Assembly (NCBI GenBank): GCA_021613375.1
Contig: CM038704.1
Span: 4,475,905-4,539,904, forward strand
From: Megaleporinus macrocephalus
Lineage: Eukaryota > Chordata > Actinopteri > Characiformes > Anostomidae
DNA: 64,000 bases
Reading direction: 5' to 3'
Of the stretch, positions 1 through 11,640 are shown piece by piece (positions within the stretch are counted from its first letter, which is position 1; each line of letters begins with the position of its first letter). A program made the translations under genes and the position numbers. Under the pieces are notes generated by a model, which ran no database searches, had not been told where the DNA came from, and saw only the letters and a list, made by a program, of their open reading frames with translations.

Positions 1-1525
1 TAATTAATTAGCATGATTTTTCTGTATGTATATGCACTGAAATGTAGTCCTGCGCCACATGACATTGTGTTGGGACCCCCAAGTCCCGCAAAGTCAGGCA
101 GGAATAAAGACAGACTAGAATATAGTACCATTCAAATGTTCTTTAAACAAGTACTTTTAATCAGGTAACCATGTAGAGAATAACTGATGCATTGTATTCC
201 ATGCTTCTATATAGTGCTGTGACCCTCATATAATTCCAAGACCCTCATTTACTTAAGCCATTATGCTATGAAAACACTATTTTTTCTCATACTGTACATC
301 TGTATTCACTCTCTGTCTGAAACCCTCTGTTAGAGCTCCTGTGTCTTTAAGCCCCACCTTCTAATGAGCACCTAGTGCTCAGATTAGTCAGCTTGAGCCA
401 GAGTCCAATACCTGACAGTCCAGCAGGCCCGGAGTGGCTAATCGGGAGATCCGGGAGGATTCCTGATGGGCTGGCTCATGTAAGTCTCAAATTTGGGCGG
501 GTTGGATGGGAAAAATAATGTTAACACTTATCTGTCACTTATCTAATCTTCTTCTTGCATTCATTCTCCATTAAACTATGTATTCATTCTCTATTCATCC
601 CACAACACAGCCCCTACATCGCAGTAGATTAGGTGGGTTCTACCATCTGAGGGAATTCCCCCCTCCTAAATGTTTAAGTTGGTTGCGCCCACGAGTTGTC
701 TTTTCTGGAGCGGTAGAATTAAACATAGCAACAGAATAGCAGGAAGAGTCAGTCGGTGGTGATGGAGGGCAGAAAGAGGAGGTGGAGCTAAAGAAGAGGT
801 TAAATAAAGAAAGGTGGAAGAAGATGCTGCTAAATGTGTGAAATGAACAGAGCTGTGTTCTGAAGGACAGACCCCAGTTTAGCCGGTAAACAGAGATATG
901 GAAATAAGTCTGTATTGTCAGTGTACGGCTATTGCGCAACGTTTGCAATGCCAGCTTCGTATAGTTTATGTTGTAGATCCCAGTACACAGATATCCAGTT
1001 TCAAGCTGAAAATAATAAACATTTAGAAGTGAATTATTTTATTAGCCGAACTCATTAATGGAATGTTTTTGTAGCATCAGAGCAGCCAACCCCTTCCTAT
1101 TTGTAATGTAAAATATAACATAGAGAATAGACGTGATATACGTTAAATTGTGTTAATGTTAATGTACAGAGAAGGAAATTCTTGTGTCTGTAGACACTGT
1201 TATTAATAAAGTTGAGAAACCAGTGCACTGCTGAGGAGGCTGTTGATGCTGAAGCTACTAAACAAGCGTGTAGTGAAGCTGCTTAGAAGTTTAGTGTAAA
1301 CCTAACAATAGAGCTCCTCTCTGTTGGGAAGAAAAAAATATTTTTTTTATTTTTAAATGATTTTAATTTCAATTTATTGCTTATGTACAAATGGAAATAT
1401 GTTTTCATCTTCATCACATTCATCACCTTATAAGTCTTTATCAGATACATTTGAATTAAGCATGTTTAAGTGAAGTGCTTTCTGTAAACTTACCAACGTA
1501 TACCTGAACTTATACCCAATATAAA
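1..1525. other. Non-coding, no gene recognised; one stray satellite fragment
   Basis: No convincing exon or long open frame is present. A short fragment near 388-422 (a 'gagccagagtccaatacctg' phrase) matches the end of the ~330-bp tandem unit found from 1.5 to 4.25 kb, so a stray partial unit lies upstream of the array. The rest is AT-rich and has no internal repetition that I can see. The minus-strand frame at 640-948 is rich in S, F and P and resembles no domain I know. Confidence 0.5.
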
Positions 1526-4253
1526 CGTCGCAAGCTAGACTGGAGCTGGACAATTTAGAGTGGTCAGCGTTTACATTTTGAAATGCTTTGTTGGAGCCCT
1601 GTTGGAGTGGTCAGTTTTAACTGTGTTATCTCTCTTTGTATGGTGGGAAGACGTGCCAAGCTTACCAGTAGGCGGGCAATAAGAATTGTGTTATGAGATG
1701 ATGTCACCTTGTAACAGAGAAAAGGTCTGTAATTTCATTGAGGCAGCTGAGAAAAGTGGTTTCTGAGGGAGAGATTGTCCCCCTTAATAAAATACAGGGT
1801 GGTCTCTTGCACATCACTGTATAAATATAGGCTTTAATAAAGAACCCTTAAAGAACCAACCGTTCCATTTTTCATTTGGCTGAATTTAGCTTGATTGGTT
1901 CGAGTTAGTACCTGATAGTCAAGAACAAGTTGACCCATCTTCGCAAGCTAGACTGGGCTGGACGTTTCAGAGTGGTCACTTTTTATTGTTTTAGCTCTCT
2001 GCGTTTGCGGGAGGACATGCCAAGCTTGCCAGTGGGCGGCAGACATGTGGACTCGAGTCACATGACTTGGACTAGAATCCAACTTGAGTCACTAAACTGA
2101 TGATGACTTGTGACTTGACTTGACAACATCACTAAAGACTTGCAACTTGACTTAGACTTTACCTTTACTGACTTGGACTTGGAATCAGACCTGAACTTTA
2201 AGACTTGAAAAGACTCGGCACCATATTTTAACATAATAAATAAGTAAAACTTCAAATAACTGATCATTTTCTTTTAAATGGTGCTGCTCAGTTTATCCCT
2301 AACCAAGCACCAGGTGAAGTTCTGCAGCCAATCACGGGAAGCTTTCACAAATGGTGTTAGAACTGTAAGACCCCGTCCAGATATTAATGCTTATGAGTTT
2401 AGAATGTGATTATTAAAATTCCTGTAGGCGTAATGAGTATTAATACTTCCATACAGTGCAGTGTTTCTCAGCCTTGGCCTTCGAGGCCCACTGCCTCACA
2501 TTTTAGTGTTTTTCTGCTGGTAATGGACTGGTAATGAGGTGATTAGACTGGTAATGAGGTGATTGGACTAATAATGAGGTGATTAGTGATTGGAACTGCT
2601 TGAAATGATCTAATTTCATATGCAAGTTATTTTTTATTATAATACAACTTTAAAAATGTTAATGTTATATTAATGTTAGTTTAATATTCTACTAATCAAC
2701 TACATCAATTGTGTTAAATACTGAAATGACGTTACATCTGGTGACTTGACTAGGACTCGAAGTTTAAGTCTTGGGACTTGACTGTAGACTTGGGACTTCA
2801 TAGTCAAGACTTGAGACTTACTTGTTACTTGCAACTTAGTGACTTGGTCCCATATCTGGTAGGCGGGCAATAAGTACTGTGTTATGAGATGATGTCAGCT
2901 TGTAACAGAGAAAAGGGCTGGAATTCTGTATCAGTTTGAGCCAGAGTCCGATACCTGAAAGTCCGGTAGAACAAGTTGACCCACCTTCGCAAGCTAGACT
3001 AGTGCTGGACGTTCTAGAGTGGTCAGTTTTTACTGTTTTATCTCTCTGTAGTTTGTAAGAGGACATGCCAAGTGTGCCTGTAGGCGGGCAATACAGACTG
3101 TGTTACGAGATGATGTCACCCAGTAACAGAGAAAAGTTGATTCTGTGGAATAGACTTTCCCCCTTAAATAAACAGAGTGTGGTCTCTCCAATAGCACTGT
3201 ACAAATATAGGTTTTAACGAAGAACCAACAGTACCATTTTTCATTTTGGTTAAATTTGGCTTGATCAGTTTCAGCCAAAATCCAACACCTGAAAGTCCGT
3301 TGATCCACCTTCGCAAGCTAGACTGGAGCTGGACGTTCTAGAGTGGTCAGTTTTTACTGTTTTATCTCTCTGTGGTTTGTGAGAGGACTTGCCAAGCTTG
3401 CCTGGAGGCAGGCAGTAAGAACTGTGTTATGAGATGATGTCACCTTGTAACAGAGCAAAGTGGTTTCTGTTTGATAGAATTTCTCCCTTAAATAAACACA
3501 GGGTGGTCTCTTGCACAGCACTGTACAAATATAGGCTTTAACGAAGAACCCTTGAAGAACCAACAGTTCCATTTTTCCTTTTGGTTAAATTTGGCTTGAT
3601 CAGTTTTAGCCAGAACCGAACACCTGAAAGTCCAATAGAACAAGTTGACCCACCTTCGCAAGCCAGACTGAAGCTGGACGTTTCAGAGTGGTCAGTTTTT
3701 AATGTTTTATCGCTCTGTGTATGGTAAGAGGGTGTGCCAAGCTTGTTAGTAGGCAGGCAATAAGTACTGTGTTATGAGATGATGTCACCTTGTAACAGAG
3801 AAAAGTTGATTCTGTGGAATAGACTTTCCCCCTTAAATAAACAGAGTGTGGTCTCTCCAATAGCACTGTACAAATATAGGCTTTAATGAAGAACTCTTAA
3901 AGAACCAATAGCTTCATTTTGGTTAAATTTGGCTTGATCAGTTTATCCAGAATCCAACACCTGAAAGTCCGATAGAACAAGTTGACCCACCTTCGCAAGC
4001 TAGACTGGAGCTCAATGTTCTAAAGTGGTCAGTTTTTACTGTTTTATCTCTCTGTGGTTTGTGAGAGGACGTGCCAGGTTTGCCTGTAGGCGGGCAATAA
4101 GTACTGTGTTATGAGATGATGTCACTCTGTAACAGAGAAAAGTTGTTTCTGTGGGAGAGAGTTTCTCCCTTAAATAAACACAGGGTGGTCTCTGCAAAGG
4201 CACTGTATAAACATAGGCGGTAATGAAGAACCAGCAGTTCCATTTTTCATTGT
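1526..4253. repeat. ~330-bp tandem repeat array, interrupted by a hAT element
   Basis: Units begin with a 'cttcgcaagctagactgg' phrase near 1526, 1939, 2984, 3308, 3654 and 3991. Intact spacings are about 324-346 bp, the first is about 413 bp, and one unit carries an internal deletion. Each unit contains the phrases 'aggcgggcaataag', 'gttatgagatgatgtca' and 'gtaacagagaaaag', and ends with 'acctgaaagtccgatagaac'. The second unit is split at 2040-2858 by a transposon, so the array predates that insertion. Unit divergence suggests an old array without strong homogenisation. No coding potential is evident. Confidence 0.88.
2040..2858. mobile_element. Non-autonomous hAT-type element (819 bp) with 8-bp TSD
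   Basis: The element interrupts a satellite unit at the shared phrase 'gtaggcgg'. The flanking copies are gtgggcgg (2032-2039) and gtaggcgg (2859-2866), an 8-bp duplication with one mismatch, as expected for hAT. The ends are imperfect inverted repeats: the left starts cagacatgtggac and the right, reverse-complemented, starts cagatatgggacc; both continue to an AGTCAC motif. The interior is rich in gacttg/caagtc repeats near both ends, which could be subterminal transposase-binding repeats. No transposase remains. Near 2455-2610 lies what looks like part of another dispersed fish repeat ('gtttctcagccttgg'). Confidence 0.85.
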
Positions 4254-5655
4254 GCCTAAATTGCCGGCACTAATATGGTTTGCCATCAGCCCGCGATTAG
4301 GCCTGGACACTCCACATTAACGCCCCCTCTCCGCCTGTATATCAGCTCGTTTTAAGTTCTTAGAGCAGCCGAGGCCGAACAGGTGCTCCAAAGACGAGAC
4401 GAGAAACCGTCCGGGATTGATTTATCCCTGCTTGGGTCTCGGCCAATAAAAAGCTTCCTGTAAAAAAAAAGGAAAAAGCAGGCGATATGGGGCGCGGGGG
4501 GCCGTGTCACCCTATAAAGCAAGCAACTTGCTAATGACTTTTTCAGGAACTAATTTTCTGCATTGAGGCACAGCCCATAAAACGGGGGTTATTTCTTTCA
4601 TCCAGGGATAGATTGAGATTTAACTGTCTCCTCTGTTTATTGTTTTCCGCTGCAGCTTTTTTTTTTTTTTTTTTACGCCTCATGCACAGGACGCACATTC
4701 TTTCGGGGGAGTAGGCGGGGGGTGGCGAAGCTTTACGGATTTATTTCACCGCACGACTGCAGGACCCCCCGAAAAGTGTCTTAATTACGGGCGATGGTGA
4801 GGTAGCGGCTCTCCGCTCAATGCTAATACCACTGTGGAAAGTGGCGACGGGAGAGTCCTTATTGGAGACGGAGACGGAGCCTCCTCGCCGCCGAGCTCAT
4901 TACCGCCGGTCTGCTCGAGGCTCAGCAGTCAGAACGAGGGGACGTTGTTTAACAGTTAGGCCTAAACGGCACAAGCCAATGGCATGTGATTGTGTGATTG
5001 CTCAGGTGTCCTTGCCAAGTGTGTGAGCATCATTTCACGCAGCGTGACCAGGGTTCTGTAGAAGTGCTGACGCTTCCAGAACCAAGAGGAACATGAGTCA
5101 AATGAAGCCAGAGCAATACTGCTAATCGATCATTAGGGATGCTGGAGATTAGGGCAGCGTGATTAATCCTCATACTCAGCATTAAAAGGCCTGTACGTCA
5201 TTCTTCTGTGTTGTTCTGCTCACGTCTACTTTTCTTTGGCTCGTGTACCACATACAGAAATTATTGACTGCTACATCACTGCATCCCAAACTTCCTGCAT
5301 CCCTAGAATTGAACAGCCTGTTTTTGGGATTCTTTATCTGATCAATAAGTGTATTTTCACCACCAAATCTGATTAGAACAGATGTAAATAATCATACATA
5401 CAATACAAAGTAGCATGAATATCTTATTGTGAGAGAAGTAGATCAGATCTTGATCCAGTTTGAAGAACTAAGTTAGGTTCCAGATTTCTCCTGGACGCCC
5501 CAGACATTGTATGAATGTGTTCAGTTCCTTCAGCAGCAAATCTTGATTTAGCTTAATGAAGTACTGAGCAGTCAAAGCAGGTATTAGATGAGAACTGATA
5601 ATAATACTGGGTTGTTTATAGAAGGAGAAGCTTGTAAAGGGTTAAATAAACACAC
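4254..5655. other. Single-copy island; candidate regulatory DNA
   Basis: This stretch is non-repetitive apart from a T-run at 4657-4673. It is less AT-rich than its surroundings from 4260 to 5030 and contains several TAAT/ATTA-type homeodomain-like words. A short open frame at 4820-5026 has no recognisable domain. The block contrasts strongly with the arrays on either side, which is typical of conserved non-coding islands in fish gene deserts, but conservation cannot be seen here. Confidence 0.4.
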
Positions 5656-5659
5656 TGAC

Positions 5660-5960
5660 GCAGAGGTCGCTACTAGGCGGACCAAGGGTGAAAGGGTGGA
5701 CCCAGACTATTGAGAGGGCTTTAATTCTGACAGTGTTTGTTTTAAGAGGCGGAGCTTTTCTTGTCTTTACGGTATACAGGCTTTGCGGTGCAGTAAACTC
5801 ACAGACCAATCAGATGCATGTAAGATCACCAAAGGCTCCTCAGCCAGTCAGATCTGTGCAGATTCGGGCCTGTGGCGCGTATACAGGCGAGGTACAAAGA
5901 GAGAAGCAGCAGTCGGAGAGTAAAGCGAGTCGGAGAGTAAAGCGAGGCAGAGAGTAAAGT
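5660..5960 (+). repeat. Dispersed repeat family A, copy 1
   Basis: The copy shares a long run of phrases with 57005-57445 (same strand) and 63376-63808 (opposite strand): 'gacagtgtttgttttaagag', 'gcggagcttttcttgtcttt', 'ggtatacaggctttgcgg', and a 'caatcagat' CCAAT-like motif. The class is unknown; I see no terminal inverted repeats or coding remnant. The recurrent CCAAT-like and ATTGG words suggest promoter-like or LTR-like DNA, but that is inference. The copy runs directly into an expanded ~17-bp repeat. Confidence 0.75.
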
Positions 5961-6145
5961 AAGTCGGAGAGTAAAGCGAGGCAGAGAAAGAATAACATGC
6001 TCTAATAAAGAAACGACAAGGTGAGGAGTGACTGTTGAGGCAGGAATGGAGAGTCTTAGTAAAGCGAGTCAGAGAGTAAAGCGAGTCGGAGAGTAAAGCG
6101 AGGCAGAGAGTAAAGCGAGTCAGAGAAAGAATAAGGTGCTGTAAT
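5885..6145 (+). repeat. ~17-bp minisatellite grown from repeat family A
   Basis: The unit is close to 'cggagagtaaagcgagt' or 'cagagagtaaagcgagg', repeated many times with a spacer near 5985-6060. In family A copy 2 the corresponding place (about 57280-57300) holds a single 'gagactaaagcgagtcag', so the array here is a local expansion of an internal segment of the dispersed repeat. Confidence 0.75.
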
Positions 6146-6164
6146 AAAGAGAAGTGGAGGTGAA

Positions 6165-6395
6165 GAGTGACTGTTGAGGCACTATTAGGGAGGTGGATCA
6201 TTCTCAGCACTGCAGTGACACTGACGTGTGTTAGTGTGTGTTGCGCTGGTGTGAGTAGATCAGACCCAGCAGTGCTGAGCCTGAGGAACACAAACTGTGC
6301 AGCAGCAGATGAGCTACTGTCTCTGACTTTACAGAGTAATAAAGTATACAGAGAATCAGATGGACTGCAGTCTGTAGGTGTGTGTGCAGGTTTAG
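6165..6395 (+). repeat. Fragment of a fold-back transposon family
   Basis: The sequence contains 'cattctcagcactgcagtga' and 'gtgcagcagcagatgagcta', both also found at 48.8-49.05 kb. It ends with 'actgcagtctgtaggtgtg', related to the end of the same element near 51.96 kb. The central region is deleted relative to that copy. It belongs to a dispersed family with long inverted arms, described at 48693-52045. Confidence 0.75.
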
Positions 6396-7710
6396 GTAGA
6401 CTTTAATGATGAAGGTACTGATGTGCTCGTTATCTTTGCTAGCCGACTTTTGGGGCTTTTAGACGAATCGATCTTCTCCGAGCGACACCTTTCACTGATA
6501 CAATCTTGTTCTTCTAAAGTATCAGAGAACAGCCAGTGGTAGGGTTTATCACGCTGGACTCGAGAGCACAGGGTAGGATGTCTCCGGGTTCGGGCAGGCT
6601 TGCCAGCCGAGGCCAAATGTGATGCTGAGCAAGGTGGGTCAGAACAAGGGCGTAGGAGCGGGTTTGATATTGGGGGGGACACATTTGCTAATATGAATCC
6701 CACCCTATCCCCTAAATTTTATTTAATTAGTAAGGTAGTAAATCACTGTATGCATAGTGACATAGAACAACATTTATGAAATTACATAAATTATAAATAA
6801 ATAAACAAAATATAACATTATCTGTACGTCTGTTTATTATTAGATAAATCCAATTAAAGATCACTTTATAAACGAAACTAGATACTCCACATTACATGCT
6901 ACTGTTAGAAAACTTTTAAATTATACATGCAGTGTATGGATTATATACACATTTAATAATAATATATATATTATTTTCCTTAGAGTATATTGCTGAAATG
7001 AAATGATAAATAAATGTATGTATGTTGTGGTTTCCTGACTAGACTAGACTAACATTAATGTTAGACAGTAAGGCTGTGTCCCAAACAGCACCCACTAGAA
7101 CATTACATACTGCACTACTGACAGCACTTCTAACGATGGAGTCCTTTTTATTAATGTATTAAATAATACATTTATTTTATTTATTATATTTTATTATTTT
7201 ATGTATGTAGTGTATTAGCAGTCTGCAGTTTGGGGCGTGGCCAGAGAGTAATGTAACCTTTACGTTTCAGAGTGCTTTCTGACTAAAGTCAATATAAACG
7301 TTAGCTAACCCAAACCCTCCTAGTCTGTTACCATAACAACACATTATACTAAAGCTGTTTTACCTTATACGTTGATACTAATTACAAGCAAAACGACAAC
7401 AAACATAAATAAAATAAAATGACTAGCATAACATGTTCAGTTAGAGGGAGTCAGTAATTGGAAGAAGAGAAAACTTGTCTTGAACAACAGAGTTACGAAC
7501 ACAGCACATAAAGATCAGAGTGTTGGGGGGCCGCCTTCCAAAGAAGACCACCTGCGTCTCTGACTGAAGACCCTAAATTTAAAACATCCACCCAAACCTC
7601 CGTATGTCTGCTCTCACCATTCTGTGGAGGAGAACCAGCACCAGAGCTTCCTTATCCAGAGAAATGTCTCGCTTATGAAGCTCCGAGGAAGCAGACGTGT
7701 CAGTGCTGGT
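6396..7710. other. No gene recognised; AT-rich intergenic DNA with repeat fragments
   Basis: A 103-codon minus-strand frame at 6392-6703 matches no family I know and probably arises by chance. From 6720 to 7460 the DNA is AT-rich. A short 'gtgtcccaaacagcaccca' phrase near 7077 resembles the ends of other interspersed elements. Left of 7711 the minus strand contains an open stretch followed by a GTGAGAG donor-like site (near 7620), which might be another exon of the element at 7711-8292; this is weak. Confidence 0.4.
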
Positions 7711-7849
7711 GAGTCTATCAGTTCAGTAACTGTTCTCTGATCAGTGTCCACCGCGCTAGGCTATCTGGACTGTAACTAACACCCACGCAGAGTGGCTCGG
7801 GCAGCTGGCTGGACTTGGGTTTAACCGGCTTTCAGAAATATAAACTCAC

Positions 7850-8017
7850 CGTCTGTGTGTAGGAGGACACGCCCACCTTCCCACTGTGCAGGTACTGATA
7901 CGCTTCAGTACTTTTATAGTTTTTCATTACTGAACCGTCCACACCTTCCGAGAGTACAGAGTAATTAAACATGTCTCCATAAGTAACATCAGACCACCTT
8001 CTCATATCACCCACCCA
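7850..8017 (-). pseudogene. Exon of a fish transposon-associated protein (SWIM/YqaJ-like family), 56 codons
   Basis: The exon is bounded by AG (8018-8019 on the minus strand) and a GTGAGT donor (7844-7849). Its length of 168 bp is phase 0 at both ends. The translation contains RWSDVTYGDMFNY, then MKNYKSTEAYQYL and HSGKVG. From memory this resembles the N-terminal region of the many fish proteins that carry a SWIM finger and a YqaJ-type nuclease domain; these are linked to DNA transposons. No other exon was identified with confidence, so it is probably an isolated remnant. Family assignment is tentative; the exon boundaries and frame are seen directly. Confidence 0.5.
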
Positions 8018-8160
8018 CTGTGTTATTAACCTCAGACCACCTTCTCATATCACCCACCCACTGTGTTATTAACCTCAGACCACCTTCTCATATCACCCAC
8101 CCACTGTGTTATTAACCTCAGACCACCTTCTCATATCACCCACCCACTGAGTTATTAACC
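7988..8160 (-). repeat. 43-bp tandem repeat (4 units) spanning a splice acceptor
   Basis: Four direct copies of a 43-bp unit carry 'cacccacccactgtgtt' on the plus strand. On the minus strand each unit reads AACACAG followed by TGGGTGGGTG, so the acceptor and start of the adjoining exon have been multiplied. The other copy (56480-56651) also has four units. Confidence 0.8.
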
Positions 8161-8292
8161 TCGGAGGAGACAGTGTTGTCCCATTAGAACTTCTTACTGT
8201 CTCTCTGGTCTCCTCCCATGTAACTGTATTCATTTTGGTTAGCTGAGCGGAAGTTCTAACACAAATGCAGAAGAAACACACGCTTGAAAGTT

Positions 8293-9134
8293 TTGGGTTA
8301 GGAAAGTATTGGGTGGGACACGGCCCCCCATCCCGCCTGGTTCCTACGCCAATGGGTCAGACTGTGCAGCGTGGTTAGAAATGGAAAGGAAATATCAGGA
8401 GTTATTTAGCAACAAGCCTGCGGCCGCTGATAAAAAGGCCCGATAGCGGCGGCTTCCTGTGTAACGCGAGTCTAGATCCGTAGCGCCTGCAGCGGCTCTG
8501 GCTAATGTTCGCCGCCCCTGGCTGGACTCCCCTGTTGGTGTCTTTTGTGTGAGGATGGATAGTTTGAGATGCTCGCTGACAACTCTGCCCTTGTCTCGGG
8601 GTAAACATCTCCAGTGTCATTGCAAACGCTGCAGCCCGGGTTCGACCTTCCTCTCCTCCGCGGAGTAGACCCTCCACCTCCACCTGCCATAATGACGGCC
8701 GCTCTCGTTAAACCCCCAACGTCCCTCGTTACGAGTTCATAATCCTCCTCGTACGGCTCTTTCAGAGCGAGGGGAATTTCTTAGCGTTAATGACTCATCA
8801 ACACGGCGCGCGCAACCCGAATATCAACACCCTGCACCCAGGCCTAGCACACCTGCCCGGCATCGATAAAGTGGAGGCGAAGGTAATTGATTTATCCTGC
8901 TCCAGCGCCAGATAACTCCACACTTAGAGGAGTACAACTAGCTCCATTTCACGGTTCAGGGGCTCTGCTATCCTTAGCCAAAAGACGGACCGTCTGAGGT
9001 TAAATGTCTCGCTCCGAGAGTCATTAGCGTCCGCGGAGTGAGGGTGAGCGGACGGGGGTCCAGTGGACTTCAGCTGGAAGGTGCCGAAGTAGCTGCAGTG
9101 CATTTAAACGGCCCGAGTCAGTCAACGACGCCAA
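8293..9134. other. Single-copy island; candidate regulatory DNA
   Basis: Non-repetitive and moderately GC-rich, with CpG-containing words and TAAT/ATTA motifs between 8690 and 8960. Minus-strand frames at 8402-8690 are open by chance in GC-rich DNA and show no domain. The island ends where the ~325-bp satellite begins. Confidence 0.4.
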
Positions 9135-11170
9135 GCACGCTCACTGCAGAGTGGGGTCGGAACATGATTAAAGGGCCCATATGCAATATTTCTTTGTGTT
9201 TTTTCACAAATCAGCCAGAGTTAATGTTCACATGACTAGTTTGTGCCCTGTCTGAGGTTGTAGTAACAAAACCAGAAATCCAGAGACTATAAAGTGGAAT
9301 TACATTTTTTTTTTTTTTGCTTGGAACTCATTGAGTCATTGAGATGTGATGAATCACATTCAGACTGTTTCGATGCCCGAGAAAAACCTAAAGACTCTGA
9401 TATCTTTGCAGTGGTGATCATAGGAACCAGCGGTCACCATGTCTCCCAACAACACCAAGCACTCTCACTGCACAGTGGGGTCAGAACATAATTAAAGGGC
9501 CCATATGCAATATTTCTTTGTGCTTGTTTTCACTACAAAATCAGAGTTAATGTTCATATGACTAGTTTGTGCTCTGTCCGAGTTTGTAGTAACAAAACCA
9601 GAAATCCAGAGACTATAAAGTGGAATTCCACTTTTTTTTTGCGTGGAACTTATTGAGTAATTGAGATGTGATCAATCAAATTCAGACTGTTTCGAGAAAA
9701 ACCGAGAAAAACCTAAAGACTCTGATATCTTCACAGTGTGATCATAGAAACCAGAGATCACCATGTCTCCCAACTACCAAGCACTCTCCCTGCACAGTGG
9801 GGTCGCAACATGATTAAAGGGCCCATATGCAATATTTCTTTGTTCTTTTTTTTTTCATTACAAAAACAGAACTAATGTTCACATGACCGTTTTGTGCTCT
9901 ATCGCAGGCTGTAGTAAGGAAACCAGGAATCCGGAGAGTTTAAAGTGGAATTCCACAATTGTTTTTGCTCATTCTTAAGAATTAGTATCATTCAGTCATT
10001 GTCATGTAATCAAACTCATTTAGATGCCAGAGAAAAACATAAAAACTCTGATATCTTCATAGTGGTGATGATGGGAACCAGAGATCACCATGTCTTCCAA
10101 CAATGCCAAGCACTCTCATTGCACAGTGGAGTCGGAACATGATTAAAGGGCCCATACGCAAAATGTATTTGTTCTTTTTTTCAGTACAAAATCAGCCAGA
10201 ATGAATGCTCACATGACTAGTTTGTGCTCTGTCCGAGGTTGTAGTAACAAAACCGGAAATCCAGAGACTATCAAGTGGAATTACATTTTTTTTTTTTGCT
10301 TGGAACTCATTGAGTCATTGAGATGTTATCAATCACATTCAAACTGTTTCAATGCTGAGAAAAACCTAAAGACTCATATATTCACAGTGGTGATGATGGG
10401 AACCAGAGATCACCATGTCTCCCATTAACAACAAGCACTCTCACTGCACAGTGTGGTCAAAACATGATTAAAGGGCCCATATGCAATATTTCTTTGTTCT
10501 TTTCTCAGTCCAAAAACAGCCAGGATTAATTTATACATGACTATTTTGTGCTTTATCCCAGGCTGTAGTAACAAATCTAGGAATCAAACGAGTTTAAAGT
10601 GGAATTCCACCATTGTTTTTGCAATTTTTTAAAGAATTAGCATCATTCAGTCATTGTTATGTAATCAAAGTCATTTCGACTGTTTTAATGCCATGGAGAA
10701 ACCAGAGGTTACCGTCTCTACACTACAAATATAGGCATTTTATTTATTTAGGCATTTTCTAAACAACCAGTCAACCTACCTGTGTTTTCTAAGTGTTGAA
10801 AAAATAGATGGAAATCTCTAAAGTCGCTTCAGTGCTTTAACGTGGATTCAATCAGCCCGAAATAATCAAGCTGCAAACATGACAAGCCCTCTCACTGCAG
10901 AGTGGAATCCAAACATGATTAAAGGGCCCATATGAAATTTTCCAACCTCTCTTCATCCCCGGTCTGTAGCAACAGTAACAAAAGCAGGAATCCGAAGAGT
11001 TTAAAGTGGAATTCCGGCAATTTTTGGCAAGCACTCTGCGTGCATCAACAGCAAGCACTGTCGGTGCGGAGTTGGAACATAATTAAAGGGCCCATATGCA
11101 ATTTTGCTTTCTTTACATAACTATTTTGTGCTCTATTCCAGCCTGTAGGCATGGTAACAAAACCAGGAAT
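9135..11170. repeat. ~325-bp satellite array carrying an ATTAAAGGGCCCATA word
   Basis: The word 'attaaagggcccatatg' recurs near 9168, 9492, 9814, 10142, 10466, 10918 and 11081; the first five are about 325 bp apart and the later ones are irregular. Units also share 'gtagtaacaaaaccagaaat', 'tataaagtggaatt' and 'agatcaccatgtct'. Frames such as 9294-9491 and 9945-10142 are read-through of this unit, not genes. The GGGCCC word links the array to the palindromic clusters at 13.6-15.7 kb. Confidence 0.88.
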
Positions 11171-11640
11171 CTGAATATGGACATTTTATTTGCTACTCAA
11201 ACCACCAGTGAACCTACTTGTGTTTTCTGAGTGTTTATACAGAATGCAGAGGAAATTAGTTGTAAAATAGTTGCAAAAAATGGAGAAATATGTTTTTTGG
11301 AGGTTATTTTGCCTTCTGACTCTCTGCATGCACCTATTAGGCAAGGCTGAAAGCATGCGCAAGGCCAAAAAATGCTTTCAGAACTATCAGGAAACAACAT
11401 CTCAGACAGCAGGCAGCGTATTCATAACCATTTCATGTAATAACTTTCTGTGAGGGAGCTTTTAGAGGCAGACGTTTGGTTCCATTCACCCCCACTGTGA
11501 ACAGTTCTGACTGTATCTGGAACAGAGAGTTGCCCACCGACATAGTGTTTGCATCAAAATGACTGGATCATACTGAAAGATGGCATTAACAGTTCCCCTT
11601 CATTGCCTTTAAAGTTTGTTGTTTTGATGTTTTTGTCCAA
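11171..11640. other. Array edge and unique DNA; no gene
   Basis: This is the decayed end of the satellite followed by unique sequence. Near 11472-11505 lies an inverted copy of the 'ggaaccagacgtc' core found in several arrays of this window, reading 'cagacgtttggttccattca'. No exon is visible. Confidence 0.5.

Larger units (their letters stand above)
7711..8292 (-). mobile_element. Transposon-derived repeat with exon, copy A (inverted relative to 56.35 kb)
   Basis: On the minus strand this matches 56351-56931 nearly throughout, from a 'ctttcaagc' start to a 'ctgatagact' end. It includes four tandem 43-bp units and a 168-bp exon. The two copies lie 48 kb apart in opposite orientation and differ by only a few bases in the exon. 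I see no terminal inverted repeats, so the true ends of the element may extend further. Confidence 0.7.

Noticed and set aside
5660..5960. LTR of an endogenous retrovirus (family A)
   Set aside because: No TG...CA ends, primer-binding site, polypurine tract or internal coding region found near any of the three copies; class left open.
6392..6703. 103-codon minus-strand frame
   Set aside because: No recognisable family, no splice context, next to dispersed repeats; left as chance.
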